Notes under the pieces: model-generated
Seen by the model: only the letters and a program-made list of their open reading frames with translations
The model's database searches: none
What the model was told of the DNA's origin: nothing
Translations under genes and position numbers: made by a program
In this document: positions 14,914 through 21,150 of the stretch, one piece after another
Numbering within the stretch: position 1 is the first letter of the stretch
Layout of the letters: every line of letters begins with the position of its first letter
Assembly: GCA_035299505.1 (NCBI GenBank)
Contig: DATGWL010000068.1
Coordinates: forward strand, 1-21,150
Origin: M3007 sp035299505
GTDB taxonomy: Bacteria; Bacteroidota; Bacteroidia; Chitinophagales; Saprospiraceae
Length of the DNA: 21,150 nucleotides
Reading direction: 5' to 3'

Positions 14914-17900
14914 ATGAAAAAACTCGACAATGAATTCGCAAACGTACCTGTGCGTGGTACCTCAGCTCCTAAAACAGCTCATATTTTGGTGCTGACATTC
15001 GGGCTGCTTTTGTCAGGCTTGTTCCCTGCTGCAGGCCAAATCGTTGTACAGAATACCACTTCGGTGGCATCAACAACTAACAATATTTCCAGTATAACGG
15101 TATCGCACACCGTGAACACCTCTAACAACCGCCTGCTATTGGCAGGGGTTTCCTTGCGCAGAAATAAAGCCAACGCCATGGTAACAGGCGTTACCTATGG
15201 TGGTGTACCCATGACCCAGGTGGGTACCATTTCCGATGGGGAAGACAGGGTAGCCCTGTATCGACTGATTGCTCCCGCTGAAGGTACCGCAGACGTAGTG
15301 GCCACTTTTAATGTGGTGGTTGACGATGGCGCAGTACTTGGAGCAACCTCCTTTTCCGGAGTAAACCAAACCTCGCCCTTAGGGACCGCTGCAACCGCAA
15401 CGGGAAATAATACGACCCCAACGGTGAACGTCACCTCGGCCGTAGGTGAGTTGGTATATGATGTGGTCTGTACCCACAACTCCGACCCCAAAACAGCCGG
15501 CGCCGGGCAAACCGAACGGTATGACAAAACATCGAGTATACATATCGGCGGTGGTGCCAGTACGGAAGCCGGGGCAGCCACCGTTACCATGAGCTGGACA
15601 ACCGATGTGTCTGAAAAATGGGCCATCATAGGAGTATCTATCAAGCCCATTGACCCTCCTGTGTTGTCTACTACCCAAACCAACGTCAGTTGTAACGGAG
15701 GTAGTAATGGCTCTATCAACCTGACTGTCACAGGCGGCACAAGCCCCTATACATACGACTGGAGTAACGATGGCCCGGATAATCCGGACAACGACCCCCA
15801 GGATCTAAGCGGGTTAACCGCGGGAACCTATACTGTTACGGTCACAGATAACGTGGGTGCTACTGCTACCACCTCGGTTACCATTACCCAGCCCACGGCC
15901 ATATCCCTTTCCCGAACCATCACCAATGTGTCGTGTAACGGAGGCGCCAACGGAGCCATAGACCTGAGCGCATCAGGCGGTACCGGTCCTTACACTTATG
16001 ACTGGAGTAACGACGGCCCGGAAAATCCGGACAACGACTCCCAAGACCTCACAGGACTGACAGCCGGCACGTATTTCGTTACGGTCACGGATGCCAACGG
16101 CTGCACGGCCACTAACTCGGCAACCGTCACACAGCCGGCCGCGCTTTCCTTAACTAAAACCATCACCAATGTATCGTGTAACGGCGGCGCTAACGGAGCC
16201 ATAAACCTGAGCGTATCAGGCGGAACCAGCCCGTATACCTACGACTGGAGTAACGATGGTCCGGAAAACCCGGACAACGACCCGCAGGATCTCACAGGAC
16301 TAACGGCGGGCACCTATACTGTTACGGTAACCGATGCCAACGGATGTACGGGTACCAGTTCCTCAGTCGTTACCCAGCCCGCAGCCCTGTCCCTAACACG
16401 TGTCATTACCAATGTTTCCTGCAACGGAGGGAACGACGGGTCCATCAACCTGACCGTTTCAGGGGGCACGGCGCCGTTCACTTATGACTGGAGTAATGAC
16501 GGTGCAGAAAATCCGGACAACGACCCTCAGGACCTAAGCAACCTGACGGCGGGCACCTACACCGTGACCGTAACCGATGCCAACGGTTGCTCTGCCACCA
16601 ACTCGGCAACAGTTTCACAGCCTGCAGCCGTTTCCGTGATGACTACCATCACCCAACCAACCTGTTCCGCAGGGGGAGCAATAGCTATCACCGCTTCTGG
16701 AGGTACAGTTCCCTATTCTTATGATTGGAGCGATCTGCCCGGGAACAACAACCCGGAAGACCGAACCGCCCTTTCCCCTGGTACCTATACCGTTACAGTC
16801 ATTGATGTAAACGGTTGTACGGCAGCATCTGCTCCACAGGTACTCAGTGTGCCAATGGGTTGCCCCCCTATTACAGTATGCAAGTCGGAGGTGGCTAGTG
16901 TGTTCTCGGTGGACCCCGATCCATTTAATGATACCTACACCTGGACGGTTCCTATGGGTGCAGTCATCGTCAATGGACAAGGAACTCCTTCCATTACTGT
17001 AGACTGGACTGGCGTTGCCCCTGGAAACTATCAGGTCTGTGTAGAAGCTTCGAATATTTGTGGCACCTCTCTGCAAACCTGTACGAATGTAACAGTAGCA
17101 GCGCCCATGGCAACTGCTTCCGCTTCCGTACCCTGCGATGGAGGAACCATTAATCTGTTTGCTACTGGCGGCGACACCTACAACTGGTCCGGTCCGAACG
17201 GGTTCACCTCCTCCAGCGCCAATCCGGTTATCCTGGATGCCGATCCCGTGCTGCACAACGGCACTTATTCGGTTACGGTAACGGATGGCAATGGCTGTAC
17301 AGCCACGGCAGCTGTTATGGTTACCGTGAGCGTTGGCCCATCCGTGGCAGTTTCCGCCACCAACTCCATTTGTGGTGGAAACGCAGGAAGCATCAATCTT
17401 ACCACCACTGGTGGTACAGCGCCTTATACTTATGCCTGGAACGATGGTCCTACTACAGAAGACCGCAATATGATCCCGTCAGGTAACTACATTGTCACAG
17501 TAACAGATGCCAATGGATGTACTGCAGTGGAATTGATTTCCATTGTTGACATTCCTGGCCCTACCGTCACGCAAACAAATATAGACGTGGCCTGTGCAGG
17601 AGGAGCTACCGGCTCAATTGACGTAACGGTGACCGGTGGTACACCACCATTTACCTACAACTGGACCAATGGTGCCATGACGGAAGATATTTCCGGGCTT
17701 TTGGCCGGTATTTATGGCATCACTGTAACAGACAATGTTGGTTGTGTAGGGGCTGTACAAGCCCAAATTACAGAGCCATCTGCTATTCAACTTGATTACA
17801 CCCAGGTAAATATTCTCTGTTTCGGAGCATCTACCGGTAGTATCAACCTGATCGTGTCGGGTGGAACAGCTCCTTATACCTACGACTGGAGCAACGATGG

Positions 17901-20900
17901 CCCGGAAGCGCCCGACAATGATCCGCAAGACCTGTCGAGCCTGGCAGCCGGTACTTATACCGTTACGGTGACTGATGGGAATATGTGTACCGCAACTGTA
18001 GCTGTAACAATTACCCAACCTGCCCAAGCACTCACAGTTACTCCAGATGTTACAGATGTACTTCCATGCTATGGGTTGTCTACTGGCCAGGTTATCCTCA
18101 CTGTTTCTGGTGGCACAGGCCCATATACTTATTCCTGGACTGGCCCGGGTGGTTTCATGGCCACTACTAAAGATATCATCAACCGTCCAGCTGGCTTCTA
18201 CAATGTGACGGTTACCGATGCCAATAGCTGCGTAGTTACGGTACTCAACATCGAAATTACCCAGCCGCCGCTACTGGCCCTCAACACCGTGGTTGCTACT
18301 CCTGCAAGTTGCTTCAACGGCAACGATGGCACCATCTCTATGACCACTGCTGGCGGCGCCGCGCCGTATGCCTATGCATGGTCAAATGGTGCAATGACAG
18401 AAGATGTGACCGGCCTTGCTGCCGGTACCTATACGGTTACAGTAACTGATGCCAATCTGTGTACCGTAACCACCAGCGCTATTGTGACTCAGCCTACTTT
18501 GCTCACGGCAGCCACTGCAACCATTACCAACGTGGCTTGTAACGGCGGCTCCAACGGCGCCATCGACCTGACCGCAAGTGGGGGCACTATGCCTTATACC
18601 TACAATTGGTCTAACGGCGCCATGACGCAAGACATCAGCGGACTGAATGCCGGAACCTACACCGTGACCGTAACCGATGATAATTCATGTACCGCCGTCC
18701 TGTCGGCCAATATCACAGAACCCGCGGTTATCCGCATCGCCGGTTCTGTGACACCTGTAGCTTGCTTCGGCGCCTCTACCGGCGCCATTGATATTACGCC
18801 TACAGGCGGCACCGGAATGTTTACCTATGCCTGGAGCGATGGCCCGGCCACCCAGGATCGCACAGCACTGGCCTCCGGTACCTACACTGTTACAGTGACG
18901 GACGCTAATATGTGTACCACCTCTGCGTCGTACTTTGTGGATCAATCGCCGGCCCTGGTGTTGTCCATGCAGAACTTCAACATCACCTGCTTTGGCCAGG
19001 CAGATGGTAGCATCGACCTCAGCGTAAGCGGCGGTCAGCCGGGCTACACCTATGCCTGGTCTAATATGGCCAATACGCAGGATATCTCCGGCCTAAGTCC
19101 GGGTATCTATACCGTAACCGTAACAGATGCAAACAGCTGTACGGCTATTCTCGCCTCCACGCCCATCACCGAGCCAACACTCCTGACAGTCACCGTTACG
19201 GTGAACAACAACGTAAGCTGTTTGGGTGGTAGTGACGGCAGCGCAACGGCAACACCTTCGGGAGGAACCTCTCCTTATGTTTCTTATTTGTGGTCTAATG
19301 GCGCAAATATCCAAACACAGAACAACCTTAGTGCAGGCACCTACACCGTTACAGTAACGGATGTCAATGGTTGCTCAGTAGTTGGTACAGTAACCATCAC
19401 TGAACCACCTGCAGCCTTAGCTGTTTTTGCCTCTACTACAAATGCTTCAGCCTGCGGTGGAGAAACTGGTTCCATTAGCCTGGTTATCGAAAATGGCACA
19501 GCACCATATATGTTCAACTGGTCCGGCCCTACGCCAATTGGTGATGACGTGGAAGATCCCACGAACCTGGCTGCAGGTACCTATGCAGTAACGGTTTCAG
19601 ATGCGCTTGGTTGTACTAAGGTATTGGCCGGTATCACCGTTGGTACCGCTCCGGCACTGGTAGCAACGGTAACATTGTACCCCAGCAGCTGCCTCGACGA
19701 AGACGGGGTTGTATATGCCGAGGTTACGGGTGGTAATGAACCCTACACCTACCTATGGACGCCAGGAGGTGCAACGACACAATCCATTGCCGATTTGCTC
19801 GACGGCACTTACACCGTTACAGTAACAGATGCCAACAACTGTACCACTACTGCTTCCGGAACCCTGGTAGCTCCGGTATGTCTGCCTCCTGTAGCGGTAG
19901 ACGATTATTATACCACCACGCTGAATACGCAGGTGTGTGGTACCGTCAATACTAACGACTCCGACCCGGATAATACCCTGGCCGAACTCACCTTCCTGCC
20001 GCTTGGCGCCCCAACATCAGAAGAAGGTAGCATAGTGTGGGATCCTTCCTTTAACGGCGACTTCTGCTTCACGCCTGCCAATAACTTTATTGGTGTAGTG
20101 GCCATCCCGTATCAGGTTTGTGATCCACTGGGACTTTGTGATGAGGCGGTTTTGTACATTGAGGTGCTGGGCAATCCAGCCTGGACCCTCACTAAAACTT
20201 CTACCACCATGCCAAACAATTACGACATGGTAGGTGATGTTTTGACCTATTCAATTGTAGTAGATAATACCGGGGATATCTACATTGGTAACCCCGTGGT
20301 TACCGACCCTGATGCCGACCCTGGAACTATCCTTTATGTTTCCGGCGATACCGATACGGATGGAAACCTGGATGTTACCGAAACCTGGAATTACACGGCA
20401 CAACATACTGTAACCCAGGCGGATCTGAATGCTGGTCACTTTATGAATACCGCAACGGTGACTGGTACTCCTCCAAGTGGTCTGATGGTGCCTCCTGCCT
20501 CTGATGACGAGGATATTCCTGCTATCCAGAATCCGTCTATTAACATTGTGAAGACTGGCTCACCAGCCAGCTACGATGCAGTAGGCGACGTGATTACGTA
20601 CACCTTCACGGTGACGAATACAGGTAATGTAACCTTATCGGATGTAACAGTAACCGATCCGCTCCCTGGTTTGAACCCGATTACGCCAGCCAGTGTGGCT
20701 ACTTTGGCCCCTGGAGCAAGCGCGGTATTTACCGCCACCTACGCTATCACGCAGGCAGATCTGGATGCTGGCAATGTGTTGAACTCAGCCACGGCTACTG
20801 GTACCGACCCGAACGGTGATCCAGTAACAGATACGGATGATGAAATGGTGGATGGTTTGCAAAATCCATCGATCAACATCGTAAAATCTGCCTTGCCGGC

Positions 20901-21150
20901 TACCTATCACCTGGTAGGCGAAGTGATCACGTACACCTTCACGGTAACGAATACAGGTAATGTGACACTGTCTGATGTAACGGTAACGGACCCACTTCCC
21001 GGTCTGAGCGCGATCACGCCAGCCAGTGTTCCAAGCCTTGCTCCTGGTGCGAGCACGGTATTCACGGCAACGTACATGATCACACAGGCAGACTTGAATG
21101 CTGGCAGTGTAAACAACACTGCTACGGCTACGGGTGATGATCCAAACGGT
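14914..21150 (+). CDS. Very large exported adhesin-like protein with SprB repeats, cut by the window edge
   Basis: The frame is open for 2079 codons from the ATG at 14914 to the right edge with no stop, so the protein is incomplete. A long basic n-region and hydrophobic stretch end near residue 42 (LTFGLLLSGLFPAAGQ). Residues about 43-249 form a beta-type domain (SHTVNTSNNRLLLAGVSLR, TYGGVPMTQVG, GATSFSGVNQTSPLG) of a kind seen in other secreted proteins. SprB repeats fill about 250-647, interrupted by a PKD-like part with five Cys (about 648-733), and continue to about 1655. A Big_9/cadherin-like segment follows (PVAVDDYYTTTLNTQVCGTVNTND, about 1658-1756), then three DUF11/DUF7507-like repeats (1757 onward, about 111 aa each). 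Such proteins act outside the cell in adhesion or gliding. Secretion by the type 9 system would need a C-terminal domain that lies beyond the window. Starts at 14830 or 14902 are possible. Confidence 0.85.
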   Translation, partial: MKKLDNEFANVPVRGTSAPKTAHILVLTFGLLLSGLFPAAGQIVVQNTTSVASTTNNISSITVSHTVNTSNNRLLLAGVSLRRNKANAMVTGVTYGGVPMTQVGTISDGEDRVALYRLIAPAEGTADVVATFNVVVDDGAVLGATSFSGVNQTSPLGTAATATGNNTTPTVNVTSAVGELVYDVVCTHNSDPKTAGAGQTERYDKTSSIHIGGGASTEAGAATVTMSWTTDVSEKWAIIGVSIKPIDPPVLSTTQTNVSCNGGSNGSINLTVTGGTSPYTYDWSNDGPDNPDNDPQDLSGLTAGTYTVTVTDNVGATATTSVTITQPTAISLSRTITNVSCNGGANGAIDLSASGGTGPYTYDWSNDGPENPDNDSQDLTGLTAGTYFVTVTDANGCTATNSATVTQPAALSLTKTITNVSCNGGANGAINLSVSGGTSPYTYDWSNDGPENPDNDPQDLTGLTAGTYTVTVTDANGCTGTSSSVVTQPAALSLTRVITNVSCNGGNDGSINLTVSGGTAPFTYDWSNDGAENPDNDPQDLSNLTAGTYTVTVTDANGCSATNSATVSQPAAVSVMTTITQPTCSAGGAIAITASGGTVPYSYDWSDLPGNNNPEDRTALSPGTYTVTVIDVNGCTAASAPQVLSVPMGCPPITVCKSEVASVFSVDPDPFNDTYTWTVPMGAVIVNGQGTPSITVDWTGVAPGNYQVCVEASNICGTSLQTCTNVTVAAPMATASASVPCDGGTINLFATGGDTYNWSGPNGFTSSSANPVILDADPVLHNGTYSVTVTDGNGCTATAAVMVTVSVGPSVAVSATNSICGGNAGSINLTTTGGTAPYTYAWNDGPTTEDRNMIPSGNYIVTVTDANGCTAVELISIVDIPGPTVTQTNIDVACAGGATGSIDVTVTGGTPPFTYNWTNGAMTEDISGLLAGIYGITVTDNVGCVGAVQAQITEPSAIQLDYTQVNILCFGASTGSINLIVSGGTAPYTYDWSNDGPEAPDNDPQDLSSLAAGTYTVTVTDGNMCTATVAVTITQPAQALTVTPDVTDVLPCYGLSTGQVILTVSGGTGPYTYSWTGPGGFMATTKDIINRPAGFYNVTVTDANSCVVTVLNIEITQPPLLALNTVVATPASCFNGNDGTISMTTAGGAAPYAYAWSNGAMTEDVTGLAAGTYTVTVTDANLCTVTTSAIVTQPTLLTAATATITNVACNGGSNGAIDLTASGGTMPYTYNWSNGAMTQDISGLNAGTYTVTVTDDNSCTAVLSANITEPAVIRIAGSVTPVACFGASTGAIDITPTGGTGMFTYAWSDGPATQDRTALASGTYTVTVTDANMCTTSASYFVDQSPALVLSMQNFNITCFGQADGSIDLSVSGGQPGYTYAWSNMANTQDISGLSPGIYTVTVTDANSCTAILASTPITEPTLLTVTVTVNNNVSCLGGSDGSATATPSGGTSPYVSYLWSNGANIQTQNNLSAGTYTVTVTDVNGCSVVGTVTITEPPAALAVFASTTNASACGGETGSISLVIENGTAPYMFNWSGPTPIGDDVEDPTNLAAGTYAVTVSDALGCTKVLAGITVGTAPALVATVTLYPSSCLDEDGVVYAEVTGGNEPYTYLWTPGGATTQSIADLLDGTYTVTVTDANNCTTTASGTLVAPVCLPPVAVDDYYTTTLNTQVCGTVNTNDSDPDNTLAELTFLPLGAPTSEEGSIVWDPSFNGDFCFTPANNFIGVVAIPYQVCDPLGLCDEAVLYIEVLGNPAWTLTKTSTTMPNNYDMVGDVLTYSIVVDNTGDIYIGNPVVTDPDADPGTILYVSGDTDTDGNLDVTETWNYTAQHTVTQADLNAGHFMNTATVTGTPPSGLMVPPASDDEDIPAIQNPSINIVKTGSPASYDAVGDVITYTFTVTNTGNVTLSDVTVTDPLPGLNPITPASVATLAPGASAVFTATYAITQADLDAGNVLNSATATGTDPNGDPVTDTDDEMVDGLQNPSINIVKSALPATYHLVGEVITYTFTVTNTGNVTLSDVTVTDPLPGLSAITPASVPSLAPGASTVFTATYMITQADLNAGSVNNTATATGDDPNG
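15676..16645 (+). repeat. Near-identical 243-bp SprB units in tandem
   Basis: The first Cys codons lie at 15691, 15934, 16177, 16420 and 16663, exactly 243 bp (81 codons) apart. The four complete units share YDWSNDGP(D/E)NPDND and (S/T)GLTAGTYTVTVTDANGC with little change. The first unit has VGATA in place of NGCTA and so lacks the second Cys. The regular period and similarity suggest recent duplication or gene conversion. Confidence 0.8.
17110..19878 (+). repeat. Second block of about twelve more diverged SprB-type units
   Basis: First Cys codons are near 17134, 17371, 17593, 17818, 18067, 18310, 18538, 18766, 18988, 19219, 19453 and 19690, about 222-249 bp apart. Most lack the acidic insert of the 243-bp block and read YxWSNGAxTxDISGL instead; the unit at 17818 has it (WSNDGPEAPDNDPQDL). 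Almost every unit keeps both Cys, allowing one disulfide per unit after export. Confidence 0.75.
20182..21150 (+). repeat. DUF11/DUF7507-like repeats of about 111 aa
   Basis: One diverged unit begins near 20182 (LTKTSTTMPNNYDMVGDVLTY) and two closely similar ones begin at 20530 and 20863 with NPSINIVK, 333 bp apart; the last runs off the window. Each contains GNVTLSDVTVTDPLPGL, LAPGAS and ITQADL(N/D)AG. Such repeats form beta-sandwich stalks in large surface proteins. Confidence 0.75.

Noticed and set aside
15676..16645. Regular repeats that might suggest a CRISPR array
   Set aside because: The units are 243 bp, fully coding and contiguous, with no short repeat-spacer pattern.
16615..17256. 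Long antisense frame opposite the large repeat gene (and a similar one at 10441-11118)
   Set aside because: The composition is that of a shadow of biased codons and repeats; it shows no domain, and the sense frame is unbroken.
19788..19795. A lone TGCCGATT inside the large repeat gene
   Set aside because: It lies in coding sequence (ATT GCC GAT TTG), has no partner at 21 bp and no promoter nearby, so it is probably chance.
1..21150. tRNA, rRNA, insertion sequences or phage genes
   Set aside because: I saw no cloverleaf with conserved arms, no rRNA segments, no transposase or integrase, and no flanking terminal inverted repeats.

Overview
The window looks like chromosome from a member of the Bacteroidota, most like the Saprospiraceae or a related gliding, surface-associated group. 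The evidence is the HTCS-style periplasmic sensors (reg_prop propeller plus Y_Y_Y), SprB-type adhesin repeats, promoters of the TTTG / TAnnTTTG type, and starts without strong Shine-Dalgarno sequences. The species cannot be named from the sequence.

Left part (about 86-9727, minus strand): a five-gene signalling cluster transcribed right to left. In transcription order it holds two tandem paralogous hybrid sensor kinases (9601-5933 and 5929-2270, 3 nt apart), a receiver-AraC response regulator (2140-1319), a receiver-LuxR response regulator (1291-596) and a small Cys/His-rich protein of unknown function (585-139). A likely intrinsic terminator follows at about 86-120. The sensors have the input and kinase parts of Bacteroides hybrid two-component systems. 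They end in a receiver domain, and the DNA-binding outputs are separate proteins.

Middle (9602-10392): the control region between the signalling cluster and the rightward genes. It holds four copies of TGCCGA(A/T)T on exact multiples of 21 bp (starts 9756, 9777, 9840, 9861). A minus-strand -7 element for the sensors lies on one side and a plus-strand promoter on the other, followed by a leader of about 490 nt that contains a strong hairpin. The same paired motif, also 21 bp apart and with the same distance to the promoter, lies upstream of the receiver-AraC gene (2207-2235). This suggests one regulator, most simply the AraC-type protein, acts at both sites.

Right part (10393 to the end, plus strand): a likely surface module. 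An 898-aa exported protein has an unusual N-terminal domain followed by five SprB-type repeats. A 546-aa membrane protein fused to a spermidine-synthase-like domain follows. Last is a very large exported repeat protein, open from 14914 through the right edge (2079 codons seen, no stop). It carries an N-terminal beta-type domain, many SprB repeats, a Big_9-like domain and DUF11-like repeats. These genes are visibly richer in G+C than the signalling cluster.

Working model (inference): the two sensors perceive an extracellular ligand and pass the signal to the AraC and LuxR type regulators. The AraC type regulator then controls its own gene and the divergent adhesin module through the 21-bp phased boxes.
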